NCBI GenBank assembly: GCA_937927975.1
Contig: CALEZT010000304.1
Location: 1 to 18,291 of the forward strand
Source of the DNA: an uncultured Phycisphaerales bacterium
GTDB taxonomy: Bacteria > Planctomycetota > Phycisphaerae > Sedimentisphaerales > Anaerobacaceae
Length of the DNA stretch: 18,291 bases
Reading direction: 5' to 3'
In this document: piece by piece, positions 1 to 7,865 of the stretch
Layout of the letters: every line of letters starts with the position of its first letter
How positions within the stretch are numbered: the stretch's first letter is position 1
Translations under genes and position numbers: made by a program
Notes under the pieces: generated by a model
What the model was told of the DNA's origin: nothing
Database searches by the model: none
The model's input: only the letters and a program-made list of their open reading frames with translations

Positions 1-310
1 GGCCCTTGGGCGCAGAGATTGCGCAGAATTCACGATGCGTTGTTTTACTAGACATCCCGTCCATCAACACCCTCGGCCATCAGAGGCCTCTGTCTGTACA
101 TCTTCTCGGACCGGAGATTCGCTGGGCGCAGCGAACACCCCGGCGAGGAATCTGGGTGGGCCGTCAGTCTGTCGGGAAGGAGGAAGACTATGGAATCAGC
201 CCCATGAATCACTCTGCGCGCAGCGTTTATGCCGCACAGCGAACCATCCGACATTGATGAAAAGAACAATTGTGGTATCTGTACGAACCCCTTCCAGAGA
301 GGAGTACACA
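1..310 (+). other. Upstream leader region of the PPC-repeat gene
   Basis: No convincing full-length gene lies in these 310 bases. An 83-codon frame opens at 6, but it has no ribosome binding site and no recognisable composition. A perfect 12-bp palindrome, CAGAGGCCTCTG, sits at 81-92. A strong Shine-Dalgarno AAGGAGG at 177-183 stands six bases before an ATG at 190 that opens only a five-codon frame (see the separate entry). I compared the region with cobalamin, glycine and cyclic-di-GMP riboswitch cores from memory and found no match. I saw no good sigma-70 promoter. The region is probably the 5' leader of the gene starting at 311. Confidence 0.4.
177..259 (+). promoter_or_regulatory. Possible chain of overlapping leader ORFs
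   Basis: AAGGAGG (177-183) is followed at ideal spacing by ATG at 190, which encodes only Met-Glu-Ser-Ala-Pro and stops at TGA 205-207. That stop overlaps a second ATG at 204 (ATGA), opening a 17-codon frame that ends at TGA 255-257. That stop in turn overlaps ATG 257-259 (TGATG), which is in frame with the downstream PPC-repeat gene. Two successive stop-start overlaps behind a near-perfect ribosome binding site suggest translational coupling or a leader-peptide switch. Chance cannot be excluded because the frames are very short. Confidence 0.3.
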
Positions 311-3300
311 ATGGAAAGCCTGAACATCCGAAACGCCAAGAGCTTGGCAATCTTGGTCGCGCTGCTGGGCATGCTCGCTACGACGGCATTCGCCCAGACG
401 AGTCTCACCAACGGCGTGCCGATCACCGGGATCTCCGGGGCCGCCGGCAGCGAGAAGTTCTACATGATCAGTGTCCCCGCAGGCCAGGACGAACTGGTAA
501 TCAGCACGTCCGAAGGCACCGGCGACGTTGATCTCTACGTGCGACTCGGCTCCCAGCCCACGACCACCAGTTACGACTACCGACCCTATAAGATCGGCAA
601 CAACGAGACGGTCACCGTCCCCAACCCGACCGCAGGCACCTGGTATGTCATGCTCAAGGGCTACAACGCCTATGCCAATGTGAAACTGCTGGCGGCGTAC
701 TCCGCCGCGACGGCGATCACGCCTTTGGCCAATGGCGTGCCTGTGACCGGCCTTTCCGGAGCCGCCGCCGGGGAGTTGTACTTCAGCATCCAGGTCCCCG
801 CCGGCCAGACGAAACTGGAAATCATCATGTCCGGCGGTACCGGTGACGCCGACCTGTATGTCAAGAGAGGCGCCCTGCCCACCACCAGCAGCTACGATTA
901 CCGCCCGTATCTCTTCGGCAACGATGAATCCGTGAGCGTCAATAATCCCGCCGCCGCAACGTGGTACATCATGGTTCGCGGATATAATGCCTTCTCGGGT
1001 GTTTCGCTGCTGGCCAGCTATGGCGGCGTCACCGGCACCCTGCTGGAGAACGGCGTGGCCGTGACCAACCTCTCCGGCGCCAAGGACAACGAGAAACTCT
1101 ATCGCATCGAAGTGCCCGCCGGCCAAACCAGTCTTGAAATCCAGATGTCGGGCGGCACAGGGGACGCTGACCTGTACGTCAAGTACGGATCTCGTCCGAC
1201 CACAACCGACTATGATTACCGTCCCGCGCTGGCCGACAACGAGGAGACGGTCAGCGTCAACAATCCCGTCGCAGGAACGTGGTACATCGTGATCCGCGGT
1301 TACGCCGCCTACACCGGGGTCTCCCTGAAGGCGACCTACAGCGATGTGCTCCTGCTGCAGGATGGCGTTCCGGTCACGAATCTGGCCGGCGCGCTGAACA
1401 GCGTGACCTACTTCCGCATCGTCGTTCCCGCCGGCCAGGACACGCTCCTGTTCAGCATGTCCGGCGGCACCGGCAACGCGGACCTGTACATCAAGAAAGG
1501 CAGCAAGCCGACGACCTCCAGTTGGGACTACCGCCCGACCCAACCAACCAACAACGAGAGCATCAGCATCGGCGGAACCACCGTCCCCGGCACCTGGTAC
1601 GTCATGATCCGCGGCACCGCAGCCTTCAGCGGCGTGACCCTTCTGGCGGACTACTCCGTGAGCAACGTCGTCGTCACGCTCGTCAACGGCGTGCCGGTCA
1701 ACGACATCTCCGCCAGCCAGGGCGGCGCGAAGTACTACAAGATCGAAGTGCCCGCCGGCCAGACGAAACTGGAGATCGCCATCTCCGGCGGCACCGGCGA
1801 CGCCGACCTGTACGTCCGCAGGGGCTCTTTGCCGACGACCGCGGAATACGACCATCGGCCGTACCTGCCGGGCAACAGCGAATCCGTCACCGTGAACAAT
1901 CCGACGGCAGGCACCTGGTTCATCATGATCCGCGCCTATCAGGCCTTCTCCGGCCTGACCCTGCTGGCCACCTATGGCGGCGGCGTGGTCCCCGAAGAGG
2001 TCATCACGCTGCAAAATGGCGTGACTGTCACCGGCATCACGGGCGCCGCCGGCAGCGAGAAGTTCTACAAGATCGACGTCCCGGCCAGCCAGTCCAAGCT
2101 CGAAATCGTGATGGCAGGCGGCACCGGCGACGCAGATCTCTACGTCCGCAGGGGTTCCAAGCCCACCACGACCGAGTGGGATTACCGGCCGTTCCTGATC
2201 GGCAACAACGAAACGGTCACGATCGACGACCCGTTGGCCGCGACGTACTACATCATGCTTAAGGGCTACGTCGCCTATGCCAGCTTGACCCTCAAGGCGA
2301 CCCACACCGCGGCCCCCGACCCGATCACGACGCTGCAGAACGGCGTCGCGGTGCCCGGCCTGTCCGGCGCTTCGGGCAGCGAGAAGTTCTATAAGATCGA
2401 CGTCCCCGCCGGTCAGGACCTGCTGACGATCGCAACGTCCGGCGGAACCGGCGATGTGGACCTCTACGTCCGCAAAGGCTCCAAACCCACGCTGGTCAGC
2501 TACGACTATCGTCCGTACCTCATCGGCAACAATGAGACCGTCGAGGTCCCCAATCCCGCCGCCGCCACGTGGTACATCATGCTGCGAGGCTACCAGACCT
2601 ACGCAAACCTGACCCTGGTCGCCACTTACGGCGTGAGCCTGCCGGGCAACGATTTCACCAAGGACCCCAACGCTGTGGCTCTCTGGAGATTCGAAAGCAC
2701 CAAGTTGACCTTGGACAGCATCGGAACCAACAAGCTGACCAACGAGAACAACGGGGTCGTGGCGAACCTGCTCTCCTTCAAAGAAGGCGAGTCCGCCGCC
2801 CGCTTTAAGACCGCCCTTACCTGGGACGACCGAAACTGGCTGGCCATCCCCGACGTCAACCTCGCGCCCAACTTCCCCGGCAAGAACGGCACCAACAACA
2901 AGAAGTTCTCCATCAGCCTCTGGGCCTATTTCGACGCGATCCCGGCCGTCACAAAAGAGTGGCCGCTGATCACCAAGATGAATTGGGGCACCAACAGCAA
3001 GTCCTACGGCATTACCTGCACCGCGGGCGGCAAGATCGCTCTCTACGCAGGCACGGACCAACAACTCGTCCACGGGTCTTTCGTCACCGCCGGACGGTGG
3101 TACCATATCACGGCGACATTCAATGACGCCACCCATACCGGGACCATTCGCATCTGGGACGAAACCGCCGGCGCGATCCTGGGCACCGATGCCCAGAAAA
3201 CGGACTTCGGCCCGATGGTCATCAACAACGCGTCGCTGCTGATCGGCGGGTGGCAGAATGCCTGGTGGAGCACCCTGCCGGGATCGTTGGACGAGGTCGT

Positions 3301-3370
3301 CGTGTTCAATGACGTACTCACCTCGCAGGAAATGAACAAGGTGCGTGCGGGAACATACGGAAAGCCGTAG
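311..3370 (+). CDS. Secreted protein with seven PPC repeats and a C-terminal LamG-like domain
   Basis: The protein has 1019 residues and is probably secreted or surface-exposed. Residues 1-28 form a signal peptide ending TTAFA. Seven repeats of about 105 residues follow, starting near residues 32, 139, 244, 348, 457, 567 and 675. Each has an NGV opening, a V-PAGQ strand, a GTGDxDLYV motif and a TWYxMxxGY strand, which is the signature of the bacterial pre-peptidase C-terminal (PPC) beta-sandwich. Repeat 4 is the most divergent, with GTGNADLYI. From about residue 780 to the end is a concanavalin/LamG-like lectin fold (ALWRFES, FSISLWAYF, GRWYHITATF, GSLDEVVVFNDVLT). PPC domains usually sit beside a secreted peptidase, but no catalytic domain is visible, so adhesion or glycan binding is more likely. 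The ATG at 311 is chosen because GAGAGGAG lies six bases upstream and the signal peptide follows directly. The in-frame ATG at 257 would add 18 residues. Confidence 0.85.
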   Translation: MESLNIRNAKSLAILVALLGMLATTAFAQTSLTNGVPITGISGAAGSEKFYMISVPAGQDELVISTSEGTGDVDLYVRLGSQPTTTSYDYRPYKIGNNETVTVPNPTAGTWYVMLKGYNAYANVKLLAAYSAATAITPLANGVPVTGLSGAAAGELYFSIQVPAGQTKLEIIMSGGTGDADLYVKRGALPTTSSYDYRPYLFGNDESVSVNNPAAATWYIMVRGYNAFSGVSLLASYGGVTGTLLENGVAVTNLSGAKDNEKLYRIEVPAGQTSLEIQMSGGTGDADLYVKYGSRPTTTDYDYRPALADNEETVSVNNPVAGTWYIVIRGYAAYTGVSLKATYSDVLLLQDGVPVTNLAGALNSVTYFRIVVPAGQDTLLFSMSGGTGNADLYIKKGSKPTTSSWDYRPTQPTNNESISIGGTTVPGTWYVMIRGTAAFSGVTLLADYSVSNVVVTLVNGVPVNDISASQGGAKYYKIEVPAGQTKLEIAISGGTGDADLYVRRGSLPTTAEYDHRPYLPGNSESVTVNNPTAGTWFIMIRAYQAFSGLTLLATYGGGVVPEEVITLQNGVTVTGITGAAGSEKFYKIDVPASQSKLEIVMAGGTGDADLYVRRGSKPTTTEWDYRPFLIGNNETVTIDDPLAATYYIMLKGYVAYASLTLKATHTAAPDPITTLQNGVAVPGLSGASGSEKFYKIDVPAGQDLLTIATSGGTGDVDLYVRKGSKPTLVSYDYRPYLIGNNETVEVPNPAAATWYIMLRGYQTYANLTLVATYGVSLPGNDFTKDPNAVALWRFESTKLTLDSIGTNKLTNENNGVVANLLSFKEGESAARFKTALTWDDRNWLAIPDVNLAPNFPGKNGTNNKKFSISLWAYFDAIPAVTKEWPLITKMNWGTNSKSYGITCTAGGKIALYAGTDQQLVHGSFVTAGRWYHITATFNDATHTGTIRIWDETAGAILGTDAQKTDFGPMVINNASLLIGGWQNAWWSTLPGSLDEVVVFNDVLTSQEMNKVRAGTYGKP
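404..2640 (+). repeat. Seven tandem PPC-domain-coding repeats
   Basis: Seven units of 312-330 bp start at about 404, 725, 1040, 1352, 1679, 2009 and 2333. They are recognisable in the DNA as well as in the protein, for example the recurrent block encoding GGTGDADLYV. Units 1, 6 and 7 share an IGNNETV segment and resemble one another more than units 2-5, which suggests stepwise duplication. This is a coding repeat inside one gene, not a CRISPR array. Confidence 0.85.
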
Positions 3371-3386
3371 TCGAAAGAACAGAATC

Positions 3387-3430
3387 CCCGGTTGGCCCGG
3401 CACAAGTCGGGCCAACCGGGCTCAGATTTT
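3387..3430 (+). terminator. Strong hairpin, likely intrinsic terminator
   Basis: A perfect 13-bp stem, CCCGGTTGGCCCG (3387-3399) with CGGGCCAACCGGG (3408-3420), closes an 8-nt loop. A short T run (3427-3430) follows after six bases. It lies 16 bases after the stop of the PPC-repeat gene. The T tract is short and displaced, so termination may be partial. It ends only 11 bases before the next start codon on the same strand. Confidence 0.65.
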
Positions 3431-3441
3431 GCGGGATCGCC

Positions 3442-4821
3442 ATGAGAATCACCCCGTCCAAGAAACGGAAGAAGGAATCTTCAGAACCGACACTCGCCGC
3501 CGGACTGCGTAATCGCAAGCGGTTCGATCCGGCGTTCCTGCTCTACCCTGCGTGCATTCTGGCCGCGATGGTTGTGCTCTATTGGGTCAACGGTTCCATC
3601 CGAGAGAGACTGCCTGATCCCTCCGGCCGACGGCCCCTGCAGAAGCAGGCCACCCCTGGGGAAAGCCGCGAGAATTCGTCGCCTGCCCCGGCAGGGGCCA
3701 GCCGTTCCTCCGCCGCATCCGCGACGTTTATGACGCCATCTCGGAGAACCGACGGCACGACCGATCCCAGCGTCTTCCCCACGCAAACAGCACAAGGGAA
3801 CGAGAAGCCCGTTCGGTCCCCGGCGATCAGTCGTGAAGATCGTATGGCCGCCATTGAACGGTTGCAGGGAGCCGACAAGATCGTGGCCCTTTTGGCTCTG
3901 GCCACGGAAGACAAAGACCACCAGCGGATCAAGCAGTGCCTTACGGAACTCCAGGCTCTGGGCGATCTGGCGGTGGTCGGTCTCAACGATCTGATGAACG
4001 GCGGAGGCGAGGCCGGGTTGTGGGCGGCCGAGGCTCTCGCGCGGATCGGGACGCCTATGGCGACGAGCGCCCTGCTCGATACGCTGGCGCAGACGAAAGA
4101 AGGTACCTACAAAGAGGAACTCGGCCGACGCCTCTCGGCAATCACCAATCATGACAGTTGGCCTCTCCTGCTCGACACGATGACCCAGACCGGCGACGCG
4201 ACCGTCGCACGGGCCGCCAGCGTCTCATTGGCCCGGATGGCGGACACGCCGGTGTTGGACGAGATCACCGCCCGATACGAAGCTGCGGCGACTGAGATCG
4301 AGATGGAACGTCTGGCGCAACTGGTTCGAAACATCCAGTCCCCCGCCGCTACCGACGGGCTCCTGGCGATGGCGGGACCTGTCGCCTCGACGCCGCAGGA
4401 CAGCCTGCAACAGGCGGTTGTGGACGCGCTGGCGAACGTGGGCGACGCCCAGTGCCTCAGCCATCTCATACAGAGGCTCGAGGCAACCACGCCCGGTGAG
4501 GGATCGACGGTCTATCACGCCATCACGCGGGTTAGCAATCCCGAGGCGTACAGCCAGCTTCTCTACGCGGCCACAGGTAACAAAGAGGTCTCCGCCGAGT
4601 ACGGACGAACCGCTGCGATTGAGGCCCTGAAGAACTACCCAAGCGAGGAAACCGTTGCCCTCCTGGAGCGGATCGTCGCCCAGGAGTCCAATGAAAAGGT
4701 CGTAACCGCCGCCAGTCGGACCCTCGACGACATCAGGCGAGTCCCGCACGTGATTACCGCCAGTGCAGAGTCTCTCCAGAAATCCGAAGACTTGCTGCCT
4801 CTGAAATCCGTCACGAAGTAA
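3442..4821 (+). CDS. Membrane-anchored HEAT-repeat protein
   Basis: The protein has 459 residues. A basic N-terminus (residues 6-28) precedes one hydrophobic segment at about 31-49 (FLLYPACILAAMVVLYWV), which predicts a single-pass inner-membrane anchor. A Pro/Ser/Thr-rich linker spans about 55-130. From about 137 to 440 the chain is built of paired helices with the rhythm of HEAT/armadillo (PBS-lyase-like) repeats, for example GEAGLWAAEALARIGTPMATSALLDTL cut into its two helices around residues 189-215. Such modules are protein-binding scaffolds; no enzyme motif is visible, and the partner is unknown. The most likely topology puts the HEAT solenoid in the periplasm. The start lacks a clear Shine-Dalgarno sequence and lies just after a terminator-like hairpin, so expression may depend on read-through. 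Confidence 0.75.
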   Translation: MRITPSKKRKKESSEPTLAAGLRNRKRFDPAFLLYPACILAAMVVLYWVNGSIRERLPDPSGRRPLQKQATPGESRENSSPAPAGASRSSAASATFMTPSRRTDGTTDPSVFPTQTAQGNEKPVRSPAISREDRMAAIERLQGADKIVALLALATEDKDHQRIKQCLTELQALGDLAVVGLNDLMNGGGEAGLWAAEALARIGTPMATSALLDTLAQTKEGTYKEELGRRLSAITNHDSWPLLLDTMTQTGDATVARAASVSLARMADTPVLDEITARYEAAATEIEMERLAQLVRNIQSPAATDGLLAMAGPVASTPQDSLQQAVVDALANVGDAQCLSHLIQRLEATTPGEGSTVYHAITRVSNPEAYSQLLYAATGNKEVSAEYGRTAAIEALKNYPSEETVALLERIVAQESNEKVVTAASRTLDDIRRVPHVITASAESLQKSEDLLPLKSVTK

Positions 4822-5002
4822 TCGCCACAGTTCGCGGCCTCAAGGGATCGGGGTCCGTCCTCGCCCCCGAGACGATCCTCGCAATCCAGCCTTGGAATTC
4901 GTTCGAACCGGCGGTAAGATGCCCATCTGTCTGACGGTCTACCCTTCGGGATCGGACATGATCTCGAAACCAATGCGATGCTTCTGATGAGGACACAGGG
5001 TT

Positions 5003-5251
5003 ATGGATCAGCAAGACCTCCCGCACGGGCAGGACGCGCAGAGCGTCCCCGAGGGGGCAGTCCTGGGGCAACTGGTGGTTTTGTACTCCCGCAGCCTCAA
5101 ACTGTTGTCGGACTGCTCATTCTACGTCCCGGATCGTCTCAAGGACGACATCGAACGGCTCGCGCAGGACAGCCGCAAGGCCGCGATCCCGGTGAGGGTC
5201 GAGAGAGCCAACGGCATGATCGTCATCGATCCGTATGGAATTCCAGGGTGA
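5003..5251 (+). CDS. Small hypothetical protein (82 aa)
   Basis: I do not recognise this family. The 82-residue product has balanced composition (LVVLYSRSLKLLSDC, FYVPDRLKDDIERLAQ, IPVRVERANGMIVIDPYG). It has no signal peptide or membrane segment and reads as a short alpha/beta protein. The competing frame over the same bases (4978-5355) is rich in Arg, Pro, Gly and Gln, as expected of a shadow frame. ATG 5003 has a GAGGA at 4989-4993 with nine-base spacing. In the 181-bp gap upstream, TTGGAA (4892) and TAAGAT (4915) with a 17-bp spacer are a weak promoter candidate. A 6-bp hairpin (ATCGCC/GGCGAT) follows the stop codon directly. Confidence 0.55.
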   Translation: MDQQDLPHGQDAQSVPEGAVLGQLVVLYSRSLKLLSDCSFYVPDRLKDDIERLAQDSRKAAIPVRVERANGMIVIDPYGIPG

Positions 5252-5326
5252 TCGCCTGCTCGCCGGGCGATGAGTCCCCGGTATTGGAACGCCCACAGGA
5301 TTCGGTGTCTTCCCGATTCTTTTTGT

Positions 5327-5356
5327 TTGCCGTCACGCGGATCTGTGGAGTCTAAT
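5327..5356 (+). promoter_or_regulatory. Candidate sigma-70-type promoter
   Basis: TTGCCG (5327-5332) and TCTAAT (5351-5356, 5 of 6 to TATAAT) are separated by 18 bp, about 78 bp before the start of the exported STN-like protein. This is a pattern match only, and planctomycete promoter rules are poorly known. Confidence 0.3.
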
Positions 5357-5433
5357 GGAATGAAGTGCGGCTGAGCCTGTTGTTGTTGGTGGTGAAAGCG
5401 TTCGAGGTCTGGCAACAGACCGGGAGATTGAGG

Positions 5434-6147
5434 ATGAGCCGGATACGATCGCAATCGGTCGTCCGAATCGGGTTGCCCCTGCTGATCGCGCTGGCGATTC
5501 TGCCTCCGTCGATTCGGGCCGCCGAGCCGAAAGCGTCTCTCGGGTCGAATGGGTCCACCGCGAATAGGGAAACGCCGGCCCGGTCGACAACGTCGCCGAG
5601 CCCCGATACCCCGGCGCGGCCCGCTCTTCGAAGCCCGTCTTCTTTCACGCCGGAGATGCCGTTGAGCGAGGCCATCGACATCCTGCGAAACTGCACCACG
5701 CCCCCCTTGAATATCGTGGTGCTCTGGCGGAGCCTCGACAGCGCGGGGATCCACCGGGACACTCCGATCGGGATCGACGGCCTGCCCGGGCTCCGCATCC
5801 GGCAATATCTCGACATGCTGGTGAATTCCCTGTCGGCCGGTGGGGTGGACAAGATCGGCTACACCGTTCACGGCGGGGTCGTCATCGTCGGCACGATGGC
5901 AACCCTTCCATCACCCAGGTTCGAGACGCGGGTCTACGACATCCGCGACCTGATCGCGCCGCCGGCCAATTACGGATTTCAGCCCATGGGCTACGGCGGC
6001 CTCTACGGCAACCAAGCCATGGGCCAACCGGGCAGTCTCGGCGGCAATCTCGGGACCGGCTTCGGCCCGGGCGTCCCTTCGTCGATGTCCGGAACCTTCT
6101 ACTCCGGCGCTCGGTCTCAACCTTACCGCAGTTCTCGCAGCCGGTGA
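5434..6147 (+). CDS. Exported protein with STN/secretin-like segment and Gly-rich tail
   Basis: The product has 237 residues from ATG 5434, which has GGGAG at 5422-5426. Residues 1-29 are a signal peptide (VVRIGLPLLIALAILPP, cleavage near IRAA). A low-complexity Ser/Thr/Pro linker follows to about residue 70. Residues 71-155 (MPLSEAIDILRN, LNIVVLWRSL, IRQYLDMLVNSL, IGYTVHGGVVIVGT) have the beta-alpha pattern of the secretin/TonB short N-terminal (STN) domain. They lead into ETRVYDIRDLI, a motif that often follows such domains in planctomycete proteins. The last 55 residues are rich in Gly, Pro, Ser and Tyr with no predicted fold. The protein may be a periplasmic or outer-membrane-associated component. 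No secretin pore domain is present, so the assignment is by resemblance only. The gene converges on the cysteine peptidase gene with a 36-bp gap. Confidence 0.65.
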   Translation: MSRIRSQSVVRIGLPLLIALAILPPSIRAAEPKASLGSNGSTANRETPARSTTSPSPDTPARPALRSPSSFTPEMPLSEAIDILRNCTTPPLNIVVLWRSLDSAGIHRDTPIGIDGLPGLRIRQYLDMLVNSLSAGGVDKIGYTVHGGVVIVGTMATLPSPRFETRVYDIRDLIAPPANYGFQPMGYGGLYGNQAMGQPGSLGGNLGTGFGPGVPSSMSGTFYSGARSQPYRSSRSR

Positions 6148-6183
6148 ATCAAACCCGATGAAACCGCGCATTTCCGAATCTGG

Positions 6184-7683
6184 TCACCACATCGGATCCC
6201 AGACAGGCAGTTTCTCCGTCGGCTGGTCGAGGATATCCACGATCTCCTGAGGCACATAGTCGCGGTGGACGATGATCTTGTAGACGTTGTCGTCGAACCA
6301 GTCGTCGTACATGGTCCAGAGGCCGCCGCTGCCGCGGTCGGAACCCCAACTGTTCTCGACCAGCCACTTGACCGGTTTGCCTTCGCGGAGGTCCACGCCG
6401 ATGAAGGCCATGCCGTGGTTGATCGAGCCGTCGCGGAAGCTCAGACGCTCGGCCTTGGTCAGGTCCAGTTCCAGCCCATAGACCGATTCATAGTCGTAGA
6501 GATTGCGGGCCATGATTCCCTTGCCGCTGTCCTGGTCCGGCGAGACGTCCGCGTCGAAGCACACGGCCTGGTTGTCCAGCAATACGCGGACCACCAGGTC
6601 TTTGAGCGTCTGGATGTCGACGTTGGCGTAGCTCACGTTCCGACCGTCGTAGAAATTGCTCGTGAGGTCGATCTCGTAGTGCTTGCCCTTGGGCCGCATC
6701 GGATCGTCGCCGATATTGACGTACTGCCGGAGATCGAGCCCGACGAATTCATCGTAGAACGACGTGGGAGTGAACGTCCGAGGCTCGCTCCACTTCTGCC
6801 GAACCTCGTGGTCGTCCTTCTTCTTTTCAGATTTCTTATCGGCGTCGTTGGCGTCGGCAGATTCACCTTCCTTCTCCTGAGCGTCCTTCGCCTTCGTCTC
6901 CTCCTTCTTGTCCTTCGCTTTGTGCCGCCAGGTGAATTCGACCGGCGGCTCGCCCAGATGGAGGACGAGCATGCGGTACACCTCGGCGACCATCCGCTCC
7001 TTGGCCAGTCGCATCTGTTTGAGCGAACCGGTCTCCTTGTAGATCTCTCGCAACTCCGCAGCGTGCTTTCGCAGGAGGCGACCGAGCATGCGGTTCATCG
7101 TGCCGGTGCTCTCGGAACTGGCGGTCTCAGCCATGACGTCCTTGGGGATCACGCCGTACTTGCCTACGAGATCCGCGAAGTTCTCGAAGTACCCGCCATC
7201 CGGACAGGGGTCCTGGAGCAGGAACACAACGTCGCGATCCAGAATATCGCGGTCGCGGAAATCGATCATGCATTCCAGGAACTTGTTGGCCTTCTCCATC
7301 TTATCCCAGAATTGCAGGTAGATCTGCGAAAACTCGAAGCTGTCGAGGTCCATCCTGTTCATCAGGACCGGCTTGATCATGTTGAAGCCCGCGAACATCC
7401 AGCAGCGACCGCTGGACTTCTGGTTGCTGATGCCGTTGGTCTTGATCTTGTGGCTGAACTTGCTCTCGTGGTCGGCGAGGATCTCGCGGTTTGTGGAGAT
7501 CTCCTTGAGTCCGATCGTCGTTAAGGCGTTGCGGACCGTCCTGGCGTGGGCGTCCATCTTGAATTCGCTGCGAATCTTCTGGACCGCTTCGGGAGTGAGC
7601 GAACCGTCCTTTGCCCAGGCATCCGCCAACAGCGCCGCTCCCACCAGGAGCATTCCAACCATCCACGTCGTACCCTGCTTCAT
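6184..7683 (-). CDS. Exported bleomycin hydrolase-type (C1B) cysteine aminopeptidase
   Basis: The protein has 499 residues and belongs to papain-like peptidase family C1B (bleomycin hydrolase/PepC). Catalytic residues are visible: oxyanion Gln88, nucleophile Cys94 in SSGRCWMFAG, His423 in NHGMAFIG and Asn444 in VENSWGSD. Family members are normally cytosolic aminopeptidases of about 450 residues, but here residues 1-24 form a signal peptide (MVGMLLVGAALLADAWA), so it should act in the periplasm or outside. A Lys/Glu/Asp-rich low-complexity insert occupies about 254-294. The C-terminus ends LPVWDPMW, where relatives continue DPMGALA; that tail lies in the active-site cleft and shapes exo-specificity. 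ATG 7683 is chosen because GGAGG lies six bases upstream; a start at 7698 would place that site inside the coding region. It diverges from the helicase gene. Confidence 0.9.
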   Translation of the reverse strand: MKQGTTWMVGMLLVGAALLADAWAKDGSLTPEAVQKIRSEFKMDAHARTVRNALTTIGLKEISTNREILADHESKFSHKIKTNGISNQKSSGRCWMFAGFNMIKPVLMNRMDLDSFEFSQIYLQFWDKMEKANKFLECMIDFRDRDILDRDVVFLLQDPCPDGGYFENFADLVGKYGVIPKDVMAETASSESTGTMNRMLGRLLRKHAAELREIYKETGSLKQMRLAKERMVAEVYRMLVLHLGEPPVEFTWRHKAKDKKEETKAKDAQEKEGESADANDADKKSEKKKDDHEVRQKWSEPRTFTPTSFYDEFVGLDLRQYVNIGDDPMRPKGKHYEIDLTSNFYDGRNVSYANVDIQTLKDLVVRVLLDNQAVCFDADVSPDQDSGKGIMARNLYDYESVYGLELDLTKAERLSFRDGSINHGMAFIGVDLREGKPVKWLVENSWGSDRGSGGLWTMYDDWFDDNVYKIIVHRDYVPQEIVDILDQPTEKLPVWDPMW

Positions 7684-7716
7684 ATCGGACCTCCACAATC
7701 AAGGTTGTTTGTCGCC

Positions 7717-7744
7717 ATGGTATTGATCGAATGCGACCTGTCAA
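7717..7744 (-). promoter_or_regulatory. Candidate sigma-70 promoter of the cysteine peptidase gene
   Basis: Reading the - strand, a perfect TTGACA (7744-7739) is followed after 16 bp by TACCAT (7722-7717, 4 of 6). Transcription would start near 7710 and give a leader of about 27 nt containing the GGAGG ribosome binding site. Confidence 0.45.
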
Positions 7745-7810
7745 GCAAGATCGCTCCGTTACTGCTCTACGCGAAGAAAGAACCCGCACACAGCCTGCTT
7801 CGATACGAGC

Positions 7811-7839
7811 TTGCAGAATCGGAGGCTCTGCGATATCAT
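7811..7839 (+). promoter_or_regulatory. Candidate promoter of the DinG-family helicase gene
   Basis: TTGCAG (7811-7816) and TATCAT (7834-7839, 5 of 6) are 17 bp apart. The predicted start near 7846 leaves about 20 nt before ATG 7866, with GAGG at 7858-7861. The -35 is weak. It diverges from the candidate promoter of the peptidase gene. Confidence 0.35.
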
Positions 7840-7865
7840 GCGGTTTTTCCACGGTTCGAGGTCTG

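Noticed and set aside
1..310. Known riboswitch in the leader
   Set aside because: I found no cobalamin, glycine, SAM or cyclic-di-GMP core motif; only a palindrome and mini-ORFs are visible.
404..2640. CRISPR-like tandem repeats
   Set aside because: The units are over 300 bp, diverged, and encode protein domains; there are no short identical repeats with spacers and no cas genes.
227..3415. 1062-codon open frame on the - strand across the PPC-repeat gene
   Set aside because: It mirrors the GC-rich, codon-biased repeats of the + strand gene. Its product is Gly/Asp/Val/Ala-rich without domains, and the + strand product has a signal peptide and clear PPC/LamG motifs.
4978..5355. 125-codon + strand frame over the small hypothetical gene
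   Set aside because: Arg/Pro/Gly/Gln-rich composition typical of a shadow; the frame starting at 5003 has balanced composition and a ribosome binding site.
6265..7524. 419-codon + strand frame across the cysteine peptidase gene
   Set aside because: Shadow of the - strand gene, with Val/Leu/Glu-rich composition and no motif, whereas the - strand has the complete Cys/His/Asn triad.
7611..7865. 85-residue N-terminal extension of the helicase
   Set aside because: The extension runs through the start of the divergent peptidase gene and the candidate promoters; homologous sequence begins after ATG 7866.
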